From an uncultured Collinsella sp. (GTDB lineage Bacteria > Actinomycetota > Coriobacteriia > Coriobacteriales > Coriobacteriaceae), in the NCBI GenBank assembly GCA_934667065.1, contig CAKULD010000002.1, forward strand, positions 124,001 through 188,000: a DNA stretch of 64,000 nucleotides, in the 5' to 3' direction. Every line of letters begins with the position of its first letter. Positions within the stretch are counted from its first letter, which is position 1. A model generated the notes under the pieces. The model worked only from the letters and a program-made list of their open reading frames with translations. It was not told the DNA's origin and did no database searches. The translations under genes and the position numbers were made by a program. Positions 33,447 through 41,182 of the stretch are shown piece by piece.

Positions 33447-35210
33447 CTAGTGCTTGCCGCCGTGACTGTTGCGCCAGATATTGCGGCCCAGCATGAGCGC
33501 CAAAACCAGCGCGCTCACATAGCCAACAAAGCCGATGATCGGAATACCGAGCACAACAGGCTCGATGCGCGCATAGTAGACCACCGAGGAGCCGATAAAC
33601 AGACCGGCGATAACAATGGCCATCGACATGCGGTCGACGATGCCGCCCATCTGACGCAGCGCCTTGTCGCTGCTCATGAGCTGCAGATTCACCTTAAGCT
33701 GACCGCGCGTGAGCATACGCGACGCCAGCCCCAGGTACTCGGCCGCCTCGAGCGAGCCCTTGGCCGCACGGTAGCTACTCGCCGCAAAGTCGCGACCCAT
33801 CTCGCGAACGCGGGCATAGGTGCTCTTCTCGTTTTTGATATGCGTCTGGATGATCTGGATCATGTTGACGTTGGGCATGTACTCGGTCAGCAGGCCCTCG
33901 AGCGTCACCATGCCGCGCGCGAACATCGTCACCACGCTCGGGAGCTCAACATCGTTCTTGCGCGCCAAATTAAGCAGCGAGGTCAAAAACTCGCCGATGT
34001 CCAGGTCCTTCAGATCGAGGCCCGCAAAGTCGGCAACGATAAAGTCCAGATCGGACAAAAATGCCGAGTGATCGAGCTCAGACGAATCGCCGCGTGTTAC
34101 GGCAAAGCGCATGAGCGAGTCTTTGAGCTTGGGCACGTCACCCTCGGCCACGGCGAAAATCATGTCCTTGACGATGCCACGATCGTGGCTCGACATGCGC
34201 CCGACCATGCCCAGGTCGATAAAGTAGACGATACCGTCCTTGAGAATGATGTTTCCCGCGTGCGGATCGGCATGGAAAAAGCCGTCGTCGAGCACCTGCG
34301 TCGAATAGTCCTCGACAATCGTCGAGCCGATCTTCTCCAGGTCGTAGCCTTCGGCCACCAGGCGCTCGGGGTCGGCAATCGAGATGCCATCGATGTAATC
34401 CATGACCACGACGTGTTCGGTGCACAGATCCAAGTAGGACTTGGGACACGACACGCCGCGCACGCTCTTATGGAACTCGTAAAAGTCGTTGAGGTTTTTG
34501 GCCTCGGCCAAAAAGTTGGTCTCCTCGCGAAACGAGGTCCACAGCTCCTCGACCACGCCGTGCAAGTCAACGAACTGATCGGTGTTGACGAACTTGGAGA
34601 CGATGCGCACCACCGAGCGAATGATATCGATGTCTTGGGCCATGACCTGCTGAGCGCCGGGGCGCTGCACCTTGACGGCCACGTCCTCGCCCGTCACCAG
34701 GCGAGCACGATGCACCTGCGCGAGCGAGGCGCTACCGAGCGGGTTGGGATCGATCGCGTCGAACATCTCCCCCAGGCGCAGGCCGTATTCCTCCTCTAGG
34801 CAGCGAAGCACCACCTCGTACGGCACCGGCTCTACATCGGAGCGCAGACGACGCAGCTCGTCACAAAAGCGCTGCGGCAGAATCTCGGACCGGTTGGCCA
34901 AAATCTGCCCCATCTTGACGAACATGGGGCCGAGCTCCTCGAGCAGGCGGCGCAGGCGCACCGGCGTGAGGTTGTCCCACACGCGGTATTTTTTGACGAG
35001 GCGGACGATCTGTCCGATGCGCTCGCGACGGCCCGCCGGCGTAAGCTGGTACTCGTCGCACGGAGCCATGGCGTCAGGCTCCTCGGGCACCATGTCCACG
35101 GCACGGGGCTTCTTGCGAGCGCCCGAGACGGCAGCCTCGACTTCGTCGACAACTGCCGCCTCGTCACACAAGGGGTCTTGATTGTTGTAATCGGTGGTGG
35201 GATCTGCCAT
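33447..35210 (-). CDS. UbiB/ABC1 (AarF) family atypical kinase
   Basis: 587 aa. Family motifs are clear: FVKMGQILANR (KxGQ), PLGSASLAQVHRA (Ala-rich nucleotide loop), the VAVKVQRPG lysine, FREETNFLAEAKN, and HADPHAGNI with FIDLGMVG as the catalytic segment. Two membrane helices at the C-terminus (about 523-545 and 550-575) match bacterial UbiB. Members are ATPases linked to isoprenoid-quinone or lipid handling; its exact role here is unknown. An acidic 50-residue N-terminal extension precedes the conserved part. It lies 8 bp downstream of the phasin-like gene, as UbiB and phasin-like partners often do. Confidence 0.9.
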   Translation of the reverse strand: MADPTTDYNNQDPLCDEAAVVDEVEAAVSGARKKPRAVDMVPEEPDAMAPCDEYQLTPAGRRERIGQIVRLVKKYRVWDNLTPVRLRRLLEELGPMFVKMGQILANRSEILPQRFCDELRRLRSDVEPVPYEVVLRCLEEEYGLRLGEMFDAIDPNPLGSASLAQVHRARLVTGEDVAVKVQRPGAQQVMAQDIDIIRSVVRIVSKFVNTDQFVDLHGVVEELWTSFREETNFLAEAKNLNDFYEFHKSVRGVSCPKSYLDLCTEHVVVMDYIDGISIADPERLVAEGYDLEKIGSTIVEDYSTQVLDDGFFHADPHAGNIILKDGIVYFIDLGMVGRMSSHDRGIVKDMIFAVAEGDVPKLKDSLMRFAVTRGDSSELDHSAFLSDLDFIVADFAGLDLKDLDIGEFLTSLLNLARKNDVELPSVVTMFARGMVTLEGLLTEYMPNVNMIQIIQTHIKNEKSTYARVREMGRDFAASSYRAAKGSLEAAEYLGLASRMLTRGQLKVNLQLMSSDKALRQMGGIVDRMSMAIVIAGLFIGSSVVYYARIEPVVLGIPIIGFVGYVSALVLALMLGRNIWRNSHGGKH

Positions 35211-35218
35211 CTGCGCTA

Positions 35219-35635
35219 CTACTCGGCCTCTTCGGCATCCTCTGCGTCGTCGGGCTCAACGGACTCGACGGGCACCGAGGTCACGTTGTCCTCGACCGAA
35301 TCGACGATATCGCGCACGTGAGCCAGGAAGGCCGTGCGCTCGGGGGCGGTCATAACGTGGACGCGAGCAAGGATGAGCTCGTCGAGCACGCGCTGCGCCG
35401 CGGTCTCGCCCTGCATGCCCAGGCGCTCGGTAAGGTCGGAGATGGTGCCGCCGGCCTGCTCGAACATGTCGGATACGCTGCGGGCGATATCGGGGGTGTC
35501 AGCGTCCTTGCGCACCTGCTCGCCCTTGGCGTTGAGATCGTCAAGGACCTTCTTGCCTCCCTCGACGGCAACGGCAGCAGCGCCAAAGCCCACGTTGATG
35601 GCGCCGTTAACAAGCTGATCGAATTTCATAACCAT
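35219..35635 (-). CDS. Phasin-like helical protein
   Basis: 138 aa, largely helical. An N-terminal Gly/Ala/Val-rich segment (LVNGAINVGFGAAAVAVEGGKK) is followed by amphipathic helices and an acidic tail (DDAEDAEEAE). The layout resembles phasin-like proteins found beside UbiB kinases. GGAG lies 6 bases before the ATG at 35635; a TTG at 35647 is less likely. Coupled to the kinase gene. A role as a regulatory partner of the kinase is a guess from linkage. Confidence 0.65.
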   Translation of the reverse strand: MVMKFDQLVNGAINVGFGAAAVAVEGGKKVLDDLNAKGEQVRKDADTPDIARSVSDMFEQAGGTISDLTERLGMQGETAAQRVLDELILARVHVMTAPERTAFLAHVRDIVDSVEDNVTSVPVESVEPDDAEDAEEAE

Positions 35636-35706
35636 GGTTGGCTCCAATCATGAACAACTGCATTGGCCTTCTTGTACCCAAGATTGGGCGAAAGCGACAA
35701 AGCGTT

Positions 35707-37230
35707 TTACCTGATGTTATCGTTCATCGCGAAGGAATTCTTCATGGCACAGCTCGTGGTGTAGAGCACCTTACCCAGCAGAGCATCGGTCTCCACGCGC
35801 ACAAGCTCGGCGAAGGCCTCGTTGGCGCGTGCCAGCTCGGCGGAAACCTCGGCCTCGGGCAGGGCGGCAACGGCAGCGTCAACGTCATGGAGCTGCTTGT
35901 GGCCCATGCCGCCGACCTTCTCCTGATAATCCTCAACCGCGCGACCACACTCGTGGAAGCGAACGTCGGCGAGCGCGCCGATCAGGCGGTTGGCCCAGTA
36001 AAAGTTCTCGGAGGTCACGCGGGCCTGCGTGTCGGCGTAGTACTCGGGCATGGTCTCGACGTTGGCGTACAGCGGGACCAGCGCGTTAAACGAGTTGGAG
36101 CCAAAGGCCATCCACTGCACGGCGCGGTAGGCCGGCTGCGCATAGGGGCGCAGCTGCAGCACGGCGAGCTGGCTATTGCGGTTGATGCCGATGGGACGAT
36201 AGGCGCCGCGCGTGGCGGGCGTGCCCTTGCTGCCGTAACAGTCGTACTCCGTGCCCTGGTAGTGACTGGAGAGCACATACTTAATGTCCTCGATGGTCAC
36301 CTTGCGCTCGGGCACGCGACTCCAGGGGATGTCGTCGCTCTCGGGCGTATAGTCGGCGTCGGGGCCATCCCACACGTCGCTGGGGTTGAGGCAGCGCTGC
36401 ATGTACCAGGCGCGCGGCGTGTTGTAGACGTGGTCGCTGTCGCTATGCGAGCCAAAGGCCTCGCGCGGGTTAAAGACCGCCGCCGGGCCGTCGCCCTCGA
36501 CGCCCAGCGTCAGATCCAGATGCCACTCGGCCATCCAGGCGCGCAGGTCGGAAGAGCACATGTGGTCGGCCTGGGCGCCCTCGGCGTCATCCAGGTCAAA
36601 GCTGTCGATACCCAGTTGGTTGGGCATGGTCACATAGGCGTCGTCGGGCACGCGCTTGGCAATCCAGTGGTGGCCGCCGATGGTCTCGAGCCACCAAATC
36701 TCGTCCACGTCGCTAAAGGCGATACCGTTGTTCTCGTAGGTGCCGTAGCGCTCGAGCAGATCGCCCAGGATACGCACGCCGTCGCGGGCAGACTTGGCGT
36801 ACGGCAGCACCAGGGTCACCATGTCCTCCTCGCCCAGACCGCCGGGCTGCGCCGGAACATAGCCGTCCTCGCCCTCGTTGCCCTTGGCGGGCACGTAGTC
36901 CACGAGCGGGTCGGCGCCGCGAACGCGCTCGTTGGTGGTGAGCGTCTCGGTTGCGGACATGCCCACATTGAGCTCGTTGAAACCGGCCTCGGCCCAGATG
37001 CCGTGGCCCGGAACAACATCGGGGACGCTCGTGTAGCGCATGGGGTTATCGGGCAACTCAACGGTCAGGTGACTCAGGACGCTCGTGTAGACGCGCGGCT
37101 GCTCGTCGGGATGCACCACGCGCATACGCTTGGGCTCAAACACCCCGTTGGACGAGTCCTCGTTGCGGGCAACCAGGGTCGACCCGTCGTAGCTTGCGTT
37201 CTTACCGACCAGAATCGTTGTGCACGGCAT
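35707..37230 (-). CDS. C69 family dipeptidase
   Basis: 507 aa N-terminal-nucleophile peptidase. The start at 37230 gives MPCTTILVGKNASYDGSTLVARNED, i.e. Cys3 would be the nucleophile exposed after processing, as in PepD/PepDA. AAGGAGG lies 6 bases before it; the ATG at 37236 sits on that site. EAGFNELNVGMSATET, NNGIAFSDVDEIWWLETIGGHHW and the SSHYQGTEYD segment are family features. No signal peptide, so it is cytoplasmic and cleaves dipeptides. Confidence 0.92.
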   Translation of the reverse strand: MPCTTILVGKNASYDGSTLVARNEDSSNGVFEPKRMRVVHPDEQPRVYTSVLSHLTVELPDNPMRYTSVPDVVPGHGIWAEAGFNELNVGMSATETLTTNERVRGADPLVDYVPAKGNEGEDGYVPAQPGGLGEEDMVTLVLPYAKSARDGVRILGDLLERYGTYENNGIAFSDVDEIWWLETIGGHHWIAKRVPDDAYVTMPNQLGIDSFDLDDAEGAQADHMCSSDLRAWMAEWHLDLTLGVEGDGPAAVFNPREAFGSHSDSDHVYNTPRAWYMQRCLNPSDVWDGPDADYTPESDDIPWSRVPERKVTIEDIKYVLSSHYQGTEYDCYGSKGTPATRGAYRPIGINRNSQLAVLQLRPYAQPAYRAVQWMAFGSNSFNALVPLYANVETMPEYYADTQARVTSENFYWANRLIGALADVRFHECGRAVEDYQEKVGGMGHKQLHDVDAAVAALPEAEVSAELARANEAFAELVRVETDALLGKVLYTTSCAMKNSFAMNDNIR

Positions 37231-37317
37231 GCGCATCCTCCTTGAGCGAAGAAATCAAACGATAACAGTGTATCGCTTCGGCGCAGAAAGGGCGAAACCG
37301 CGGCGCTGGCAACCCCC

Positions 37318-37547
37318 GTGGTCAAAAAATGCCAAATATGAGTACTGTCACCAATTTAGTAGCAGCAAATCTCACTGTCCCGGACGATAGAAATCCCCAT
37401 TTGTCCAAAAATTGAGTAAAGTAATTCCCCAAAGGTCCAATAAAAGAGACTCCCTAACGATATCCACTATCATTAGAGAGTCAAATCAGTCTCAAAGATA
37501 TGCAACCGACGAGGCAACAGTACTCATATTTGGCATTTTTTGCACAC
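37318..37547. repeat. Family B element, copy B2
   Basis: A 230-bp AT-rich element with 31-bp terminal arms (37318-37348 and 37517-37547) closely matching B1. Relative to B1 both arms carry the same change (ATGCC instead of ATGGC, with the partner GGCAT), so the pairing is kept; the outermost bases (GTGGTCA against GTGTGCA) no longer pair. The interior differs from B1 except near the arms. It fills the gap between C69 and folD; no gene is seen there. Confidence 0.9.
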
Positions 37548-37585
37548 GGGATATAGAACTAACCCCCTAAACAGCCTGAAAACGC

Positions 37586-38440
37586 CTATTTTGCCGTGCG
37601 TTCGGCCGCCTCAATCACGTGCTTGGCGAGAATCGCCGTCGTCACGGCGCCCACGCCACCCGGCACGGGCGTGATGGCGCCAACAACCGGCTCCGCGGCA
37701 TCAAAATCGACGTCGCCGACCAACTTGCCGGCCGCCTCGTCCCAGTTAATGCCAACGTCGATGACCGTCTGGCCCTCGCGGACCGCATCCGCGCCAATCG
37801 TGCGCGCACGTCCGACCGCGGCGACCACAATATCGGCAGCACGGCATTCGGCAGCAAGGTCGCGCGTGTGCGTGTGGCATGTCGTCACGGTAGCATTGCG
37901 CGCCGTAAGCATGGCGGCAACAGGACGGCCAATTACCAGTGAGCGACCGACAACGGCAACTTTGGCACCATCCAGTTCCACGCCATAGTGATCCAGAATC
38001 GCCAGCACGGCTTCGGCCGTGCAAGGGGCAAAACCCTCGCCGCGACCCGAAAGCGCCGTAAGTAGCGAAGCTGGCGTCATGGAGTCAACGTCCTTGGCGG
38101 GATCAAGCGCCGCAGCAACGGCCTCCTCGTCAAGGCCGGCGGGCAGCGGACGGAACAGCAGACAGCCATGAACAGCCGAGTCGGCATTGATGTCCTCGAT
38201 GGCCGCCATAAGCTCGTCTTGCGAAACATCGGCAGGAAGCAGAACGCGACGCACCTCGATGCCAACTTTTTCGCAGCGCTTGAGGGCGCCGCGCTCGTAG
38301 GACAGGTCATCCTCGCGCTCGCCCACACGAACGATAGCCAACGTCGGAACAACGCCGCGCTCGCGTAGCGCAGCGCGGCGAGCGGCAAGTTCCTCGGTCA
38401 AGGTGCGGGCGACGGGAGCGCCCTTCAGCAGTTTGGCCAT
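37586..38440 (-). CDS. folD: Bifunctional methylenetetrahydrofolate dehydrogenase/cyclohydrolase
   Basis: Interconverts 5,10-methylene-, methenyl- and 10-formyl-THF. 284 aa, normal length. Landmarks: LAIVRVGEREDDLSYERGALKRCEKVGI (Tyr and Lys of the active site), LLFRPLPAGLDEE, AKDVDSMTP, PCTAEAVLAIL, VVGRSLVIGRPVAAML for NADP, and a C-terminal PVPGGVGAVTTAIL. The usual LQLPLP reads FRPLP. Start at 38440 has GGAAGAGGGG upstream, which lies inside fchA; the two genes are 2 bp apart and clearly one operon. Confidence 0.95.
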   Translation of the reverse strand: MAKLLKGAPVARTLTEELAARRAALRERGVVPTLAIVRVGEREDDLSYERGALKRCEKVGIEVRRVLLPADVSQDELMAAIEDINADSAVHGCLLFRPLPAGLDEEAVAAALDPAKDVDSMTPASLLTALSGRGEGFAPCTAEAVLAILDHYGVELDGAKVAVVGRSLVIGRPVAAMLTARNATVTTCHTHTRDLAAECRAADIVVAAVGRARTIGADAVREGQTVIDVGINWDEAAGKLVGDVDFDAAEPVVGAITPVPGGVGAVTTAILAKHVIEAAERTAK

Positions 38441-38442
38441 GG

Positions 38443-39075
38443 CTATCCCCTCTTCCTTGCAGCGTCGGCGGCACGGCGCGCCAGCGCGTCGGCACGCGGC
38501 AGCCACGTATCCAGCAGCTCATCGCACGCCGCCTCGAGCTCCTCGGCACGCGCGCGGTCTTTCATAGACGTCGTGTTCGCAAACAGCGTCAAACTCGCAC
38601 CCTGCATGGCGGCGCGGCAAAACACGGCGCCGCACGCCACATCGGACAGCAACTGACGTGAACCCTTATCGGCCATGTCCTCGAGCAACGCCAGCGCGCG
38701 CCCGCACGCATCCATGATGCGATACGGCGGCATGGCGGCCACATGCAGCGCATCCTGAATCGCCGCGGGTCGGGCCGGGTCATCGCGCGGAATACCGTAT
38801 GCCGCGGACACCTGGCCGTAGGCACGAACGTCCTCGGCAACCAAGTCGACAAGCTCCTGGGCCAACTCGTCTGCCTGGACAAATGCGCGCGTCAGGTCGT
38901 CCGCGCGATCGGCAAGCGCGGGATTGGTTGCCCCGTAACGCGCGACCATCCCGCACAGCGAGGCACCCAGCGCGCCCACAAAGGCGCTCGCGCTGCCGCC
39001 ACCGGGAACGGGCTCGCGCGCGGCCAGTGCCTCGGCAAAACCGCGACAGGTTTTATCCATCATCTCTTGGCTCAT
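38443..39075 (-). CDS. fchA: Methenyltetrahydrofolate cyclohydrolase (FchA-type cyclodeaminase fold)
   Basis: 210 aa helical protein of the formiminotransferase-cyclodeaminase family. PVPGGGSASAFVGALGASL is the family signature; the middle DDPARPAAIQDALHVAA and the C-terminal ANTTSMKD segment also fit. It either converts methenyl-THF to formyl-THF or deaminates formimino-THF; next to folD, and with fhs elsewhere in the window, the first is more likely. GAAGGTG is 7 bases before the ATG at 39075; ATG 39081 is too close. Confidence 0.85.
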   Translation of the reverse strand: MSQEMMDKTCRGFAEALAAREPVPGGGSASAFVGALGASLCGMVARYGATNPALADRADDLTRAFVQADELAQELVDLVAEDVRAYGQVSAAYGIPRDDPARPAAIQDALHVAAMPPYRIMDACGRALALLEDMADKGSRQLLSDVACGAVFCRAAMQGASLTLFANTTSMKDRARAEELEAACDELLDTWLPRADALARRAADAARKRG

Positions 39076-39452
39076 ACGCATGCACCTTCAAGTCATATAC
39101 ATCGGTCGGGCGGCAACCGCCTGCCGACCGTATCGATCACATAATGGTGCTAAGTCTAGCCCATAAGCACACGAGCGTCAGCGTACCTGGCCATCGCGGA
39201 TTTCTATGGCACGCGATAGGCGGCGGCAACGCAAACATGGGACACATGGCCCACCTTTCGAGACTCTCTGGCAACACAAACCGGGGCATACCTATAAGTA
39301 AGGAGCCCGTTGGGGCACGGCTGCGCAACGACCACAAACCACGAACGGAGGTATCGCCGCACAGCACACAAAGACATCCGCCGCCCGCGCAATCAACGCC
39401 CCGACATCCCCGCGGCACCGCGATGTCACCAACAGACAAGGAGGACGCCACC
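39076..39452. other. Promoter gap upstream of tandem lipoproteins
   Basis: No gene seen. It holds a 19-bp block ATGGGACACATGGCCCACC at 39237-39255 repeated exactly at 40194-40212 upstream of the second lipoprotein. A TATAAG at about 39292 could be a -10 box. Confidence 0.5.
39237..39255. promoter_or_regulatory. Shared 19-bp block upstream of lipoprotein 1
   Basis: ATGGGACACATGGCCCACC, with TGGG...CCCA inverted ends. It lies about 200 bp before the start of the first lipoprotein gene and is identical to 40194-40212. Candidate operator, or a leftover of the duplication. Confidence 0.5.
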
Positions 39453-40055
39453 ATGAAGAAAAAGACCCTATCGATCCTTTCCCTTTGCATCGCCCTCTTT
39501 GCCGCGCTCGCCCTCGTGGGCTGCGGCGGGAGCGCTTCGGGCGGAGGCAGCAGCGCCGCCAAGGGCGAGGGCAAGGAAAAAGCCCCCGTCGCCAAGAAGA
39601 CCGACTTTATCTGGTTTAAGGTCGAGATGCCCGAAGGCGTTGGCGTAAGCGACTCCGCCGGTAAGAACGCCGACAGGGTCCAACTCACCTTCCCCGAAGA
39701 CGAGAATAGCTCAACCGACCGTTTCATCCCCGTTTGGCAAGAGAAGATGACGGCCGAAGAGTCCTTTGCCGAGCAGGCCGAAAGGCATACTGGTACGTTC
39801 CAGTGGGAAGACGGCGATCCCGTCGAATACAACGGCAGGACATGGCTCACCGGAACGTGCAAGGACAATGGCGGTACTTATACCTACCTCTTTTCCGACG
39901 TCGACACGGGAAGCATCTACATCTTGATTAGGAACGTCGAGCTTCACGAGAAAGAAGCTGAAGCGCTCCTCAACTCCATTGAGTTCCCCGATGACATGAA
40001 GGCGGCCGTGAGTGAGGCACGCGACGTCGAGATTTCGAGTATCGAGATCAAGTAG
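39453..40055 (+). CDS. Lipoprotein of unknown function, paralogue 1
   Basis: 200 aa. Signal peptide MKKKTLSILSLCIALFAALALVGC with lipobox LVGC (Cys24), then a Gly/Ser linker. The mature domain opens with TDFIWFKVEMPEGV and closes with SIEIK, like the gene at 40285. CAAGGAGGA precedes the ATG. The pair arose by tandem duplication and probably sits on the outer face of the membrane. The fold is not one I can name. Confidence 0.8.
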   Translation: MKKKTLSILSLCIALFAALALVGCGGSASGGGSSAAKGEGKEKAPVAKKTDFIWFKVEMPEGVGVSDSAGKNADRVQLTFPEDENSSTDRFIPVWQEKMTAEESFAEQAERHTGTFQWEDGDPVEYNGRTWLTGTCKDNGGTYTYLFSDVDTGSIYILIRNVELHEKEAEALLNSIEFPDDMKAAVSEARDVEISSIEIK

Positions 40056-40112
40056 CAAGGGTCCGCGCGCGACCGCGCACTCGTTCCATTAAAAGCGCGG
40101 GCACCAAACCCC

Positions 40113-40147
40113 GGGGAGGGTCGGCAGCTTCGGCCCTCCCCTCTCTT
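40113..40147 (+). terminator. Intrinsic terminator after lipoprotein 1
   Basis: Stem GGGGAGGG (40113-40120) and CCCTCCCC (40134-40141) with partly paired loop, followed by TCTCTT. Confidence 0.75.
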
Positions 40148-40193
40148 GCATCCGCACATATTGCCACTTATCGGCGCAAATCCGACCCCCAGA

Positions 40194-40212
40194 ATGGGAC
40201 ACATGGCCCACC
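40194..40212. promoter_or_regulatory. Shared 19-bp block upstream of lipoprotein 2
   Basis: Identical to 39237-39255, but 72 bp from the start codon here. TACAGT at about 40234 may be a -10 box. Confidence 0.5.
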
Positions 40213-40284
40213 CTAGCGAGCCGCTCGCGCGTACAGTAAAGGCAGGTAATCCATGGGCGGTTACAGATCGAGGAGGACACGACC

Positions 40285-40878
40285 ATGAAAAAGAAGGCCT
40301 TTGCGATTCTCACCCTCTGCTTGAGTCTCTTTGCCGCAATTGCCCTGGTGGGTTGCGGTGGAAGTGGTGGCACTGCCGGCAGCGGCGGTGGCGGCGGAGC
40401 GGAAAAGCCAGCCGTGGATATGAGGACCGACTTCATCTGGTTTAAGGTCGAGGTCCCCGAGGGCGTCGAGGTCACCGACGTCGCCGGCGATACCGCCGAC
40501 AGGGCCCAGTTTAAGTTCACCGAGAGCGAGCACGCCAGCGACCGCTTCATCCCCGTCTTTGACTCCGACAAGAACGCCGACGAACTGTTCGACTACGAGG
40601 CCAAATGGAATGCCAGCTTTGAGTGGACCGAGAACGATCCCGTCAAGTACAACGGCAAGACCTGGCGCAACGCTTCCTACACTCATTCGGGCGGCGTGAC
40701 GACCGAGTACTTCACCGAGGCGGGCGGCGGCAGTGTGTACGTGCGTATCGACAACGTCGAAGAGCACAAGGACGCCGTCGAGACCATGATGAAGTCCCTG
40801 GAGTTTGCCGACGATATCGCCGAGGCCAAGACCGAGGCCATGGACGTTAAGCTCGACGACATCGAGATCAAGCGCTAA
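40285..40878 (+). CDS. Lipoprotein of unknown function, paralogue 2
   Basis: 197 aa. Signal peptide with lipobox LVGC (Cys24), Gly-rich linker, then a domain beginning TDFIWFKVEVPEGVEVTD and ending DIEIKR. Clear paralogue of the gene at 39453 over the whole length, including the DRFIPVF and YNGKTWR segments (RFIPVW and YNGRTWL in the other). GAGGAGGA precedes the ATG. Each gene has its own terminator and upstream block, so they are separate transcription units. Confidence 0.8.
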   Translation: MKKKAFAILTLCLSLFAAIALVGCGGSGGTAGSGGGGGAEKPAVDMRTDFIWFKVEVPEGVEVTDVAGDTADRAQFKFTESEHASDRFIPVFDSDKNADELFDYEAKWNASFEWTENDPVKYNGKTWRNASYTHSGGVTTEYFTEAGGGSVYVRIDNVEEHKDAVETMMKSLEFADDIAEAKTEAMDVKLDDIEIKR

Positions 40879-40949
40879 GCGACTGGCGAGCGCAACGGGA
40901 AACACGGGCACAGTGCAAACAAGCGACGATACCCCAGCGCTTCGTACCC

Positions 40950-40980
40950 AGGGAGGGCCGGCAAACCGACCCTCCCTTTC
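40950..40980 (+). terminator. Intrinsic terminator after lipoprotein 2
   Basis: Stem AGGGAGGG (40950-40957) and CCCTCCCT (40970-40977), then TTCTT. The rest of 40879-41182 shows nothing else. Confidence 0.75.
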
Positions 40981-41182
40981 TTATGCCGGCAGCCGACGAA
41001 CGCGAAGATGCCGGACTCCGAAACCATCCCAGACACGGTAGCAACACAAATAGACAAACACCCCAACACGTCCGCCCGCCGATTTATTGCGCCGCGCAGA
41101 CAATTAAACCGGCACCTTTAAACATCTGGGCAGTATAGTGACCCAAACGAGTGCATAACCGCACCCTGCGAATGGAGGAGTT

